Part shown: piece by piece, positions 1 through 9,427 of the stretch | Position numbering within the stretch: position 1 is the first letter of the stretch | Layout of the letters: each line of letters begins with the position of its first letter | Assembly (NCBI GenBank): GCA_023269545.1 | Contig: JAHFTB010000009.1 | Location: forward strand, 1 to 64,000 | Direction: 5' to 3' | Length of the DNA: 64,000 bases | DNA from: Verrucomicrobiota bacterium | GTDB lineage: Bacteria; Verrucomicrobiota; Verrucomicrobiia; Chthoniobacterales; Xiphinematobacteraceae | Translations under genes and position numbers: made by a program | Notes under the pieces: model-generated | The model's database searches: none | What the model was told of the DNA's origin: nothing | Seen by the model: only the letters and a program-made list of their open reading frames with translations

Positions 1-894
1 AGGCGACGCAGCGGCGGATTGGAGAGCAATGAGTTGAGAGACGGTGACAAACTTAAATCCGCGCTTTAGTAGTTCATCAAATACCTTTGGCATAGCCGCC
101 ACCGTGGTTGCATGAATGTCGTGAGAAAGAATAATATCTCCGGGTTTGGCGTGAGAAAGAATGTAGGTCGCAACCCGCTCTGAATTGCGGTATTTCCAAT
201 CCATAGGATCCACGCTCCAGAGGATGACTTTCATTCCGTATTTTTCATCCATCGTGCGATCCAGATTGGCATTAGTAGCGCCATAGGGAGGACGTATCAA
301 TGTGGGGCGAGTACCGATTGCCGCCTGGATGGCATCGTTTGTGCCATTTAATTCATGTTTGAATTTCTCAGCACTGCATTTATTGAGTGGGGGATGGCTC
401 CAAGAGTGATTTCCGACCTCATGGCCTTCGGCAATGATACGTTGAATAATTTTTGGATTGGCTTCCGCATTTTTACCGATGAGAAAAAATGTAGCTTTAA
501 TGCCGCGGGCTTTCAGCATGTCCAACAACTTTGGTGTCAGGAGAGTGCTTGGACCATCATCAAACGTCATGGCAATATAGGGACCAGTCACTTGAACGGA
601 ACTATAGGAATGACGCGGTTCGTGAGAGGTTTCCTTTTTTGCTTCCGTATGTACTGATGACTGAGCGGAGGGAGTGCTTTCAGCTGAAACTGAGGGCGTT
701 GCTGAAACTGAGGGCGTTGCTGAAACTGAGAGCGTTGCTGAAACTAAGGGCGTTGCTGAAACTAAGGGCGTTGCTGAAACTAAGGGCGTTGCTGAAATAG
801 CGAGGGGAGATGAAGCGAGCGTCGAAGAGGGTGACGTTGCCATTGCAGAGATGGCAAGGTTGAGAAGTGCGATGAGCAAGGGAGTTTTTTTCAT
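1..894 (-). CDS. Polysaccharide deacetylase (NodB domain), 3' end outside window
   Basis: Secreted or periplasmic carbohydrate esterase family 4 protein, expected to remove N-acetyl groups from a polysaccharide such as peptidoglycan or chitin-like glycans. The frame opens at an ATG at 892-894 and stays open through base 1, so at least 298 residues are present and the C-terminus is missing. The first 18 or so residues (Lys-Lys, then a hydrophobic run ending near AMA) look like a signal peptide. A Ser/Thr/Pro-rich linker with six SATPxV hexapeptides follows. The NodB core shows MTFDDGPS (catalytic and metal Asp), HSWSHP (metal His pair), RPPYGA, LWSVDPMDW and ILSHDIHATT, so all catalytic motifs are intact. 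Substrate cannot be told from sequence. No convincing ribosome binding site precedes the start. Confidence 0.9.
   Translation of the reverse strand, partial: MKKTPLLIALLNLAISAMATSPSSTLASSPLAISATPLVSATPLVSATPLVSATLSVSATPSVSATPSVSAESTPSAQSSVHTEAKKETSHEPRHSYSSVQVTGPYIAMTFDDGPSTLLTPKLLDMLKARGIKATFFLIGKNAEANPKIIQRIIAEGHEVGNHSWSHPPLNKCSAEKFKHELNGTNDAIQAAIGTRPTLIRPPYGATNANLDRTMDEKYGMKVILWSVDPMDWKYRNSERVATYILSHAKPGDIILSHDIHATTVAAMPKVFDELLKRGFKFVTVSQLIALQSAAASP
683..790. repeat. 18-bp tandem repeat, six units, coding for SATPxV hexapeptides
   Basis: Six head-to-tail copies of an 18-bp unit (gctgaaactgagggcgtt on the plus strand), plus a partial seventh copy, with a few substitutions between units. 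They lie in the N-terminal linker of the minus-strand deacetylase and encode SATPLV, SATLSV and SATPSV. The unit is a multiple of three, so copy number changes would keep the frame. The linker probably acts as a flexible stalk between the membrane or signal region and the catalytic domain. Confidence 0.9.
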
Positions 895-1143
895 GGATGG
901 ATGATTCACGGAGTCTTTACGAGAAAGCGTTCTAAGATGAAACTGAGATTGTCAACTGTTTGATTCGAACAATTTTCTATTTTTTGGGAAATACCGTTCG
1001 AAATATGGGGTCTCTCTAAAAGTTGTTAAGATGTTGCCGTTATTTTTGCGGTGTGGGAAAGGAACATGAACAGTAGAGGATTTATCGACACATGGTTCTC
1101 GGAGTTTTAAATCTTTGGTAAACAATGATATAAGTATCAATCT
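895..1143. other. Intergenic region between divergent genes
   Basis: About 250 bases between the minus-strand deacetylase and the plus-strand hyi. It must hold both promoters, but I see no clear -35/-10 pair, operator or hairpin. The minus-strand frame at 952-1263 overlaps hyi and has no recognisable protein features, so it is not called. Confidence 0.5.
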
Positions 1144-1920
1144 ATGCCAAAATTTGCTGCTAATCTTACTATGATGTTCCATGAGGTCCCTTTTCTCGAG
1201 CGTTTCGGCCGTGCCGCCGCCGCCGGATTCAAAGGGGTGGAATGCACATTTCCCTATGACCATTCACCCGCGCAATTAGCTGAGCTACTCGAGCAGTATG
1301 ATCTTACTCAAGTAGTATTCAACCTGCCTCCAGGGAATACCGCTGCCGGCGAATGTGGATTGGCAGCCTTACCTGGTCGCGAGGGAGAATTTTACGATAG
1401 TGTGGAGCACGCTATCGAATACGCCTTGGCGCTTGGCTGTTTACAAGTGCATGTGATGGCCGGTCGGATCATCGATGAGAGTCAACGTCCCAAGATGCGC
1501 GAGCAATATTTGAGCAACCTGCGCTATGCAGCACGATGTGTTGCGGAATACGGTTTGACGTTATTGATCGAACCGATCAATACGCGAACCCGGCCCGGCT
1601 ACTTTTTGAACTACCAAGTCGAGGCGCATGTCATTCTCACTGAACTGAATGAGCCTAATCTGAAGGTGACGATGGATTTCTTCCATATGCAGATCATGGA
1701 TGGCGATTTGGCTCAGAATTTTAAGCGTTTCCAGGCAGCGGTAGGACATGTGCAAATTGCCGGAGTGCCGGATCGACATGAACCCAATATGGGGGAAGTG
1801 AATTATCCCTATCTCCTCCAGTTGCTCGATGACTGTGATTATGAGGGTTGGGTGGGGTGCGAATATCGTCCGCGTGGCTTAACGGAAGATGGTTTGGGGT
1901 GGCTTGCGTCTTGGAAGTGA
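1144..1920 (+). CDS. hyi: Hydroxypyruvate isomerase-like TIM-barrel protein
   Basis: A 258-residue single-domain xylose isomerase-like TIM barrel (AP endonuclease 2 superfamily), the same length as E. coli Hyi. Family members interconvert hydroxypyruvate and tartronate semialdehyde or related four-carbon keto acids (OtnI). The opening FAANLTMMFHEVPFLERF, the central IEPINTRTRPGYFLN (around residue 142, metal-binding Glu) and VTMDFFHMQIMDGDL are typical of the Hyi/OtnI group. The start is an ATG just after an AT-rich leader. No glyoxylate or tartronate genes sit next to it, so the true substrate is open. Confidence 0.82.
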   Translation: MPKFAANLTMMFHEVPFLERFGRAAAAGFKGVECTFPYDHSPAQLAELLEQYDLTQVVFNLPPGNTAAGECGLAALPGREGEFYDSVEHAIEYALALGCLQVHVMAGRIIDESQRPKMREQYLSNLRYAARCVAEYGLTLLIEPINTRTRPGYFLNYQVEAHVILTELNEPNLKVTMDFFHMQIMDGDLAQNFKRFQAAVGHVQIAGVPDRHEPNMGEVNYPYLLQLLDDCDYEGWVGCEYRPRGLTEDGLGWLASWK

Positions 1921-2347
1921 TAGGGGTGTATCCCTGACCACACACGGCCTACTCCCACTTTCTTAACAGTCCCATAGATGCTTCTCTGGTGGCAGTGTGG
2001 GATGTAAAAAAAGTTGAAGCTTTTTAATACGGTTGCGAAGTCTCGAGCGCTCTCTGTGCTAAAGTAGCTGTAATATACAGAGCTGCTTCCTGTGACCCAT
2101 AAAAAGGAGAATACCACTGGGCGGAAATTTCAATTTTCTGTCTATGAATATGGACGAGAAACTGAAAAAGCGGAGCAGAGTCATATCCCAGCATTCTTAC
2201 TAGAGAAGCTTTCGTGGGTTCCAAAGAGTGGCGGTATGATTCAGGAGGCCATAGGGAGCCGCAAAAACGTTATGAGTGGGGACAGCAGCCAAGGTTTCAA
2301 AAAGGCTGCGTTTGTATCGCAATTCAGAAACCCAATATCATGGTAAT
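1921..2347. other. Intergenic region hyi-yggS
   Basis: About 425 bases without a supported gene. Bases 1971-2016 contain a stretch related to the 85-90 bp dispersed repeat: 14 bases (cccatagatgcttc) are identical to 59224-59237, and both are followed by a short GC-rich stretch and taaaaaaagt/c. Otherwise I see nothing that can be supported. Confidence 0.45.
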
Positions 2348-3031
2348 ATGAATAATATCGCTGAAAAACTAACGGATGTCAGAGAGAGGTGCGGAGAAGC
2401 CGCCAGACGTTCCCGAAGGCAGGCGGAAGAAGTGAGTTTAATCGCTGTTTCTAAAACTCAATCGGTAGACCGAATCCGGGAAGCAGTGGAAGCCGGCCAA
2501 CGGATATTTGGCGAAAACCGTGTTCAAGAGGCTTTGACAAAGGCTCTGGAGCTTCCCAAGAAGCTCCATTGGCATTTGATCGGACATTTGCAAAGTAATA
2601 AAATCCGCAAAGCATTAAGCTTGTCCGAATTGCTGCATGGAGTGGATTCGGTGAATCTGGCTCAGGGTATTGATCGAGTGGCCGCTGAAATGGGAATTCT
2701 CCCGCGCATCCTTTTGGAAGTAAATGTTTCCGGAGAAAAATCTAAATTCGGATTTGTTCCGGAAGGTTTGAAGACTTCCATTGAGGAACTACTGGCTCTC
2801 AAACATCTCAAAATCGAAGGGTTGATGACGGTAGCTCCATTCGATCCCAATCCGGAAAATTCCCGTCCTTTCTTCGCTAAACTCCGGGAACTTCGAGACC
2901 TGCTGACGCAGTACGCACCACTTCCTACACTCTCCATGGGAATGAGTAGTGACTATGAAGTGGCTGTGGAAGAGGGAGCCACTTTGGTCCGGGTGGGAAG
3001 TGCTCTTTTTGGAGAAAGGCAGTCTGTTTGA
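2348..3031 (+). CDS. YggS/PROSC family PLP homeostasis protein
   Basis: A 227-residue pyridoxal-phosphate-binding protein of the YggS/PLPBP family, which buffers PLP and affects amino acid homeostasis without a known enzymatic reaction. The PLP lysine is in SLIAVSKTQ, at residue 36 from the chosen ATG, the same position as in E. coli YggS. GENRVQEAL, HWHLIGHLQSNK, LLEVNVSGEKSKFGF and LSMGMSSDYEVAVEEGATLVRVG are family signatures. The frame extends upstream to 2276, but the ATG at 2348 gives normal family length. The gene stands alone, 138 bases before secA. Confidence 0.93.
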   Translation: MNNIAEKLTDVRERCGEAARRSRRQAEEVSLIAVSKTQSVDRIREAVEAGQRIFGENRVQEALTKALELPKKLHWHLIGHLQSNKIRKALSLSELLHGVDSVNLAQGIDRVAAEMGILPRILLEVNVSGEKSKFGFVPEGLKTSIEELLALKHLKIEGLMTVAPFDPNPENSRPFFAKLRELRDLLTQYAPLPTLSMGMSSDYEVAVEEGATLVRVGSALFGERQSV

Positions 3032-3169
3032 ACGAACTCTGAGATTTACCATTTTACTTTTCTTAAAATCGGATTTTGAGTGTGAGGTCGGCTATTCCCT
3101 GTGTTTTAAAATTTCCGGCAACTCCATATGTGCATATTATTTTTTAGAATACCCTAAGCCTTACCTTCC

Positions 3170-6136
3170 ATGATCAACTGGCTGTTAAAGAAAATCCTCG
3201 GCTCCAAAAACCAACGGGAAATCCGTCGGATGCAGCCGATTATCCGACGCTGTAATGAACTTGAGCAAGAAATTCAGTCTCTTTCGGACGAAGCCTTGCG
3301 AGAAAAAACCGCCGTATGGCAAGAGAGGTTATCTGCAATAGAGGCGTCTGATCGCTTGTCTGCGGAATTAGAGACCCTCTTGCCTGAAGCCTTCGCCGTA
3401 GTAAAAAATGCTGCACGTCGCCTCTGTGGACGTTCTTTTACTGTCTGTGATCAACCCATGCCTTGGAACATGATCCACTTTGATGTGCAACTTATCGGTG
3501 GAATCATCCTCCATCGGGGACGGATTGCGGAAATGGCGACCGGTGAAGGGAAAACCCTCGTTGCGACTCTCCCCGTATACCTGAACGCCCTTGCGGGACG
3601 TGGTGTTCATGTGGTCACTGTGAATGATTACCTCGCCCAGCGTGATTCAGAATGGATGGGGCAACTCTACCAATTTCTGGGACTGACCGTTGGGTGCATT
3701 CAGCACGATCAGCCTCCCGACCTTCGTCGAGAGCAGTACCTCAAGGACATCACCTATGGCACCAATAGTGAATTTGGCTTCGATTACCTTCGGGATAATG
3801 GCATGGCCACCAGCCGTGAGCAACAAGTTCAACGAGGACACTACTATGCCATCGTCGACGAAGTGGATTCCATTCTCATCGACGAAGCACGTACTCCCTT
3901 GATTATCAGTGGACCAGCCACCATTTCCACCCACCAATACGATCGTTTCAAGCCCCTGGTAGAGCAGCTTGTTCGGAAACAAACCATGCTTTGCAACCGC
4001 CTGGTTTCCGAAGCGAAAGAGATGGGGAACTCCGAAGAAGCGGGACGTGTTCTTTTTAAAGTCAAGTTAGGTCAACCCCGTAATAAAGGCCTTCTTCGAA
4101 TGATGGAAGATCCGGAGCTGCGACGAGTCATGGACAAAGCCGAGCTCTCTTTTTATCAAGATACCGAAGGCAAGGCGCGCCTGATTGAGCTGAAAGAAGA
4201 ATTATTTTTTACTATCGATGAGAGACAACACGATGCGGATTTGACTGAAAAAGGACGTACCTTCCTCAATCCCGATGATATCAATGCCTTCGTACTCCCC
4301 GATCTCCTGACGGAATTTGCGGACATCGAAAATCATCCTCAACTGGATGCCACCGAGAAAGTACAAGAAAAGGCGAAACGTCAGACGTATTGTGATGCTC
4401 AAGCCGAACGGATTCATAATATCGCCCAGCTCCTTAAGGCATATTGCCTTTATGAAAAAGACGTCGAATACGTAGTGGAAGACAATAAGGTCATTATCGT
4501 GGACACGTTTACCGGTCGTAAAATGCCCGGTCGCCGCTGGAGTGATGGCTTACATCAAGCAGTGGAAGCAAGGGAAGGAGTGCAGATCGACCGAGAAACA
4601 CAGACGCTGGCGACTATTACGATCCAAAATTATTTTCGATTGTATGCGAAACTCTCCGGCATGACGGGAACCGCGGAAACCGAAGCCAACGAATTTCACG
4701 ATATCTATCGGCTGGATGTAGCCGTAATTCCTACGAATCGTCCGGTGCATCGCCAGGATCTGAACGATCGCATCTACAAAACACGACGTGAGAAATATAA
4801 CGCCGTGATCGAAGAAATTAAAAATGCCTATGGCCGCAAACAACCCGTCTTAGTGGGGACTGCCAGCGTCGAAGCGTCGGAATTAGTAAGCCGCATGTTG
4901 AAAAGGGAAAAAATCCCGCACACTGTATTAAATGCGAAATATCACATGCAGGAAGCTGAGATTGTGGCCCGTGCCGGTCAAGCCGGCGCCGTGACGATTG
5001 CCACCAATATGGCGGGACGCGGAACGGATATCAAACTTGGAGAAGGAGTGAATGAGCTGAAAGGCTTATATGTCATTGGTACGGATCGCCATGAATCTCG
5101 GCGCATTGATCGACAACTACGCGGTCGTTGTGCTCGTCAAGGAGATCCCGGAGTTTCCCGATTCTATGTCAGCTTCGAAGATGATCTCATGCGCAATTTT
5201 GGCGCCAGTGATCGAATGACAAAAATCATGGAAACCTTCGGAATGAAGGAGGGCGAGGAATTGGAACACCCACTGCTGAACAAGAGTGTGGAAACCGCAC
5301 AGAAACGGGTCGAACAGCGTAATTACCTGGTTCGACGTCGCACCTTGGAATTCGATGATGTGATGAACCAACAGCGGGAAGTCATTTATGGTTACCGCAA
5401 TGACATCATCGATGCGGAAGATCCTCATACGATGATTCTCGAAGCACTCAGTGAGGCCGTCCCCAAGAAAGCGACAGAATTCCTCGAAGAGAATCCTGAG
5501 GAATGCGATTACGATGGCTTGTTAAATTGGGTGAATACGACATTTCCCTTAGCTCTCTCTGCTGAGAAAGCGAATTTTGCTTCTCGTTCTGTCGAAGAAA
5601 ATAGCACCTATCTCCTGGAGACTATTCGTAGTGCTTATGAACGAAAAGCTTCACTGGAAGATCCCGCCGCAGTGAAAGGGTTGGAGAGATATATTATGCT
5701 CAATGCGGTAGACCGGCTCTGGCAAGAACACTTGTATGCCTTGGATGGTCTTCGCGAAGCAGTTTACCTTCGAGCATTTGGTCAGAAAGATCCGTTGGTA
5801 GAGTACAAAAATGACGCCTATGCGATGTTTGTGGAGCTCATGGATAATATCAAATTAGAAATTCTGACCAATCTCTTTCGGAGCACCACTAATTTGCAGA
5901 CTTTTGAAATGCTTCTGGCTTCTATGCCTCAACATTTACTTCGCATGGACCCCGCGGAAGCAGCCGCATTTTCAACTCTCAGCGCTGGGGCCTCAGTTGC
6001 CCCTTCCGAAGAGCCAGTGCCCGCATCCCGCCTCGAATTCCCCATTCGCAAAGAATTACCTAAGGTCGGTAGGAATGACCCTTGTCCATGTGGAAGTGGT
6101 AAGAAATACAAAAGCTGCTGTGGCCGTAAAGGTTAA
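3170..6136 (+). CDS. secA: Preprotein translocase motor ATPase SecA
   Basis: The 988-residue ATPase that drives secretory proteins through SecYEG. Walker A is MATGEGKTL near residue 124 and the DEAD-type box is [17 protein letters not shown] near 230. The helicase C part has [15 protein letters not shown] and [25 protein letters not shown]. The C-terminus has a linker and a SEC-C zinc motif, [16 protein letters not shown]. An insertion of about 100 residues lies between the DEAD box region and the second nucleotide-binding fold, as in other PVC-type SecA proteins. A second, degenerate SEC-C motif follows the stop codon in the same frame. Confidence 0.98.
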   Translation: MINWLLKKILGSKNQREIRRMQPIIRRCNELEQEIQSLSDEALREKTAVWQERLSAIEASDRLSAELETLLPEAFAVVKNAARRLCGRSFTVCDQPMPWNMIHFDVQLIGGIILHRGRIAEMATGEGKTLVATLPVYLNALAGRGVHVVTVNDYLAQRDSEWMGQLYQFLGLTVGCIQHDQPPDLRREQYLKDITYGTNSEFGFDYLRDNGMATSREQQVQRGHYYAIVDEVDSILIDEARTPLIISGPATISTHQYDRFKPLVEQLVRKQTMLCNRLVSEAKEMGNSEEAGRVLFKVKLGQPRNKGLLRMMEDPELRRVMDKAELSFYQDTEGKARLIELKEELFFTIDERQHDADLTEKGRTFLNPDDINAFVLPDLLTEFADIENHPQLDATEKVQEKAKRQTYCDAQAERIHNIAQLLKAYCLYEKDVEYVVEDNKVIIVDTFTGRKMPGRRWSDGLHQAVEAREGVQIDRETQTLATITIQNYFRLYAKLSGMTGTAETEANEFHDIYRLDVAVIPTNRPVHRQDLNDRIYKTRREKYNAVIEEIKNAYGRKQPVLVGTASVEASELVSRMLKREKIPHTVLNAKYHMQEAEIVARAGQAGAVTIATNMAGRGTDIKLGEGVNELKGLYVIGTDRHESRRIDRQLRGRCARQGDPGVSRFYVSFEDDLMRNFGASDRMTKIMETFGMKEGEELEHPLLNKSVETAQKRVEQRNYLVRRRTLEFDDVMNQQREVIYGYRNDIIDAEDPHTMILEALSEAVPKKATEFLEENPEECDYDGLLNWVNTTFPLALSAEKANFASRSVEENSTYLLETIRSAYERKASLEDPAAVKGLERYIMLNAVDRLWQEHLYALDGLREAVYLRAFGQKDPLVEYKNDAYAMFVELMDNIKLEILTNLFRSTTNLQTFEMLLASMPQHLLRMDPAEAAAFSTLSAGASVAPSEEPVPASRLEFPIRKELPKVGRNDPCPCGSGKKYKSCCGRKG

Positions 6137-6238
6137 CTGCCAAGGTTGGCAGAAAGGACCTCTTGCCCTTGTGGAAGTGGTAAAAAAGCTTGTGTTTGCA
6201 CTACCGCGCCAATGTGGCCAGAAATCCCAACCACATAA
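6137..6238 (+). pseudogene. Duplicated SEC-C motif in frame after the secA stop codon
   Basis: Directly after the secA TAA the same frame stays open for 33 codons and encodes [21 protein letters not shown], a second copy of the SEC-C zinc motif. The two copies are 81 bases apart (27 codons), with the identical core gtggaagtggtaa. The second copy has shifted cysteines (CxC-x6-CxC instead of CxC-x7-CC). It lacks its own start, so it is either a duplication relic or would be reached only by readthrough. Confidence 0.7.
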
Positions 6239-6612
6239 ACTTCATTTTCCCTCTGGTTGCTTAACTAAATCCTCCATATTTAGTGTATATGGTTGGAGGA
6301 CGATTTTTTCATTAGCAATAATATTATATATCTTATTTGGTTGCGCAGTCCACTTTCCATCTTTATGCGACCAATGATTGTTTAGTGGAGCTTGCGGATG
6401 GGATATTGGCATAACCCTGCACAATTGAGGAGGAGTTAGTTGTATATTTGAGGTGGCGGTAGAAGTGGAGTTGTTCTTTGGATGGGGATGGTCCTTTGAA
6501 TTGAAGCCGGGATGCTTGCTGGGATAGCCATAATTTAAAGATGTCAGACTTTAACATGGGATCTGTTCGAATAAATTTCGATAGGATTAATTTAAGTATT
6601 ATTTACCTAACA
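6239..6612. other. Intergenic region between convergent secA and cysteine desulfurase
   Basis: About 375 AT-rich bases. An imperfect hairpin around 6270-6302 (cctccatat ... atatggttggagg) could serve as a terminator for either gene, but it has no clean U-tract. I see no supported coding sequence. Confidence 0.4.
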
Positions 6613-7806
6613 TCATAACCAAGAAGGTGCAGCAGCCGTGGATACCGGTCCGTTGTTTGGTGAGTGCTGTTTCAGTTTTTGGATGGTTTCCACCACAATT
6701 TGAATAGCGCTCTGCGTTTCGGCCTCTGTATTAAAGCGTCCAAAGGAAAAGCGCAGGCTGCTTCGGGCGCGTTCATTGGACATATCCATTGCTTTTAAAA
6801 CATGGGAGGGATGAATGGAGCCGCTGCTACAGGCGGAGCCGGCGGAACAGCAGAGGCCGGCATGGTCTAAAAGCAAAAGAGCGGCTTCTGATTCCGTGGA
6901 TGGAAAGTAAATATTAGAGGTGTTAGAGAGCCGTTGAGCGGGGTCACCATTCACTTCGGTTCCGGGAAGAGCCTTTAGGATGGCTTGCTCAAAGGTATCT
7001 CGGTAAATGCGTATCCGTTTCTCTGTAAGGTGCTGCGCTGCAAGTTCCGCAGCTTTTCCCAGGCCTACAATGGATGCGACGTTTTGGGTGCCGGCACGAC
7101 GAGAATTTTCCTGGCTGCCATATAGAAGAGGGGTAAATCGAACTCGTTTGCCTACATAGAGAACTCCGACTCCTTTAGGACAGTATAACTTGTGTCCGGA
7201 GAGGGAAAGATAGTGAATTCCCAATTGCGAAGGATGGACTTCTAATTTTCCAATAGCTTGTACTGCGTCACAGTGAAACAATACGTTTTTTTCCCGGCAG
7301 ATACGTGCGATTTCTTGTATGGGAAAGAGCACGCCGGTCTCGTTGTTGCCCCAGAGAAGAGAGACAATGGCTGTATCCGGACGGATGGCATTTTTCAGAC
7401 ATTCCAGCTCGAGGCAACCGGCAGAATTAACGGGAAGAGAAGTGATTTCCCACCCGCGCCGGGCAAGTTGCTGGCACAGCTTGATTGTTGCGCTATGCTC
7501 CACAGTGGAGGTGATGATATGCCGTTTGTCCGGATCCGTAGCGCAGGCGGACAGGATAGCTGAATTAATGGATTCAGTTCCGCAGCTCGTAAATATGATT
7601 TCTTCCGCCTGACATTTGAGCAGCGATGCCACACGAGACCGTGCCTTTTCCACGGCATCCGCCGCCAGGCGGCCTAAACGGTATACGCTGGAGGGATTTC
7701 CGTATTGTTCCGTCAACCAGGGCATCATTTCTGCAACAACTTGTGGGTCCACTTGTGTCGTGGCATTGTTGTCGAGATAAAGAATTTCGCTAGGTTTCGT
7801 ACTCAT
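6613..7806 (-). CDS. Cysteine desulfurase (NifS/IscS family)
   Basis: A 397-residue fold type I PLP enzyme that takes sulfur from cysteine for Fe-S clusters and thio-modified tRNA. YLDNNATTQ at the N-terminus, the PLP lysine in LSGHKLYCPKGVG, RAGTQNVASIVGLGKA, and the catalytic cysteine loop CCSAGSACSSGS near residue 325 mark a class I NifS/IscS-like protein. No iscU, iscR or suf genes are adjacent. An Rrf2-type regulator occurs elsewhere in the window at 36.9 kb. The start ATG is followed by the family opening PSEILYLDNNATT. Confidence 0.93.
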   Translation of the reverse strand: MSTKPSEILYLDNNATTQVDPQVVAEMMPWLTEQYGNPSSVYRLGRLAADAVEKARSRVASLLKCQAEEIIFTSCGTESINSAILSACATDPDKRHIITSTVEHSATIKLCQQLARRGWEITSLPVNSAGCLELECLKNAIRPDTAIVSLLWGNNETGVLFPIQEIARICREKNVLFHCDAVQAIGKLEVHPSQLGIHYLSLSGHKLYCPKGVGVLYVGKRVRFTPLLYGSQENSRRAGTQNVASIVGLGKAAELAAQHLTEKRIRIYRDTFEQAILKALPGTEVNGDPAQRLSNTSNIYFPSTESEAALLLLDHAGLCCSAGSACSSGSIHPSHVLKAMDMSNERARSSLRFSFGRFNTEAETQSAIQIVVETIQKLKQHSPNNGPVSTAAAPSWL

Positions 7807-8158
7807 AACGTAAGGGGTGAATTCTAGCGAAATGGGAGCTTTTATGCAACTGATGGGTGATCTGGGGAAAAATTTTCGCCTGCATGGGGTTTCAGCAGCG
7901 GGTGGGTTATGGATGGAATTTTTGTTTTAAGCAGATCCCTATCAACAGTATTTAACAAAATACTGTGCTTCAGCTAGAGGAGGAAACGGGAGAGGCCATA
8001 GGATTTCTTGCGTGAGGTGGAGGAACCTGAGTGGGAAATTTCAATTTCTTCTCGCTCGACCTATACAGTTTACTTTTGAATGCTCCGGATGCCGGCCCAC
8101 TCAGATCGAGGGTTCGGATTCTTTTTGAACGTATATCAATCTAAAATGAAGTCATAGA
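7807..8158. other. Divergent intergenic region upstream of purA
   Basis: About 350 bases between divergent genes, so it should contain two promoters. The one clear structure is a perfect hairpin or palindrome at 7945-7966, listed separately. Nothing else is supported. Confidence 0.5.
7945..7966. promoter_or_regulatory. Perfect 9-bp inverted repeat, candidate operator
   Basis: acagtattt and aaatactgt form a perfect 9-bp inverted repeat with a 4-base centre (aaca). It sits between the divergent cysteine desulfurase and purA genes, about 190 bases upstream of purA. It is AT-rich with no U-tract, which suits a dimeric regulator's operator better than a terminator. The regulator is unknown. Confidence 0.45.
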
Positions 8159-9427
8159 ATGGCGAATACCATCCTTGTTGGAGCTCAGTGGGGAGATGAG
8201 GGAAAGGGTAAAATTATCGATTTTCTTATGGATGAAACACACGTCGTCGTGCGTAGCCAGGGAGGAAATAATGCGGGGCATACGATCGTTTTGGAGAATG
8301 AAAAGTATGTTCTTCATCTCATTCCTTCGGGAATTTTACGCCGAGGCAAGACTTGTGTGATCGGAAGTGGAGTGGTGATTGATCCGGTTGCTTTAGTAAG
8401 CGAGATCGAGGGGTTGCGGGCGCGTGGAATCAAAATTGAGCGCAATTTACTTATTAGCGAGTCCGCTCATCTGGTTCTTCCCTATCATCAGGCACTGGAT
8501 GCGCAGAGGGAAATGCTGAAAGGTCACAATAAAATTGGCACTACGAAACGTGGGATAGGTCCCGCATATGGGGATAAGGCGGCTCGTACCGGTTTGCGAA
8601 TTGGTGATTTGATGCAACCGGACATTTTTGCGGAAAAACTGGCTGGTCGCATTCGGGATAATAATGTGATTTTGCGTGGGCTCAATGTAAAGCCAATGAG
8701 CTACAAACGGGTTTTAACAGCTTATCAAGCGGCGGCCGAGGTTTTGCGTCCTTTTGTTTGTAATACGGTGATTTATCTTCACAACGCCATATCCAAGGGG
8801 AAAAACCTTCTTTTTGAAGGAGCCCAAGGCACCTATCTGGATCTGGACCATGGAACTTATCCATTTGTGACCAGTTCCAATACCACTGCGGGCGGTGCTT
8901 GTACGGGAAGTGGAGTTCCTCCGCATCGTATGGATCATGTGATCGGGGTAATGAAGGCCTACACGACACGGGTAGGCGAAGGCCCTTTTCCCACGGAAAA
9001 TGAGAAACTGGGTCATATTCTTCATGATATGGGTCGCGAGTTTGGCGCAACGACTGGACGTGCTCGTCGCTGCGGGTGGTTTGACGCGGTAGCGACTCGC
9101 TACGCCGCCATTCTCAATGGGATTGATGAGCTTGCTATTACCAATTTAGATGGGTTGGATCATGTCGAGACGATTCAAGTTTGTGTGGGATATCGGCTTG
9201 AAGGACGTATATTACACACTCCCCCGAGTTTGGCTCGTGATGTGGAAAAGTGTGAACCCATTTATAAAAAGGTTGTGGGCTGGAATTGTTCCACTGCCGA
9301 CGCGCGCACCTATCGTGATTTGCCGCTAAAGGCGCGGAAATACGTGGAGTTGATAGCGTCCCTGACCGGGGCGAAATTAGCAATTGTCAGTGTTGGAGCG
9401 AGTAGGGCCCAGACCATTCGCCTTTGA
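8159..9427 (+). CDS. purA: Adenylosuccinate synthetase
   Basis: A 422-residue enzyme that makes adenylosuccinate from IMP, aspartate and GTP in AMP synthesis. GAQWGDEGKGKIIDFL is the GTP-binding and catalytic N-terminus (Asp in WGDEGKGK). NNAGHTIV, GTTKRGIGPAYGDKAARTGLR, TTAGGACTGSGVPP and TTGRARRCGWFDAVA are all present. Length is normal. Its stop codon overlaps the start of uppS by one base (TGATG), indicating translational coupling. Confidence 0.98.
   Translation: MANTILVGAQWGDEGKGKIIDFLMDETHVVVRSQGGNNAGHTIVLENEKYVLHLIPSGILRRGKTCVIGSGVVIDPVALVSEIEGLRARGIKIERNLLISESAHLVLPYHQALDAQREMLKGHNKIGTTKRGIGPAYGDKAARTGLRIGDLMQPDIFAEKLAGRIRDNNVILRGLNVKPMSYKRVLTAYQAAAEVLRPFVCNTVIYLHNAISKGKNLLFEGAQGTYLDLDHGTYPFVTSSNTTAGGACTGSGVPPHRMDHVIGVMKAYTTRVGEGPFPTENEKLGHILHDMGREFGATTGRARRCGWFDAVATRYAAILNGIDELAITNLDGLDHVETIQVCVGYRLEGRILHTPPSLARDVEKCEPIYKKVVGWNCSTADARTYRDLPLKARKYVELIASLTGAKLAIVSVGASRAQTIRL

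Noticed and set aside
683-797. Short regularly spaced repeats that might be a CRISPR array
   Set aside because: The 18-bp units are directly adjacent with no spacers and code for hexapeptides in a deacetylase linker.
952-1263. 103-codon minus-strand frame upstream of hyi
   Set aside because: It overlaps the 5' end of hyi, has no recognisable domain and looks like a shadow frame.
5904-6377. 157-codon plus-strand frame overlapping the end of secA
   Set aside because: It overlaps secA by more than 200 bases in another frame and shows no protein family features; the region is explained by the duplicated SEC-C motif.
7945-7966. LexA (SOS) box
   Set aside because: The half-sites are inverted relative to CTGT-N8-ACAG, and the flanking genes are not SOS genes.
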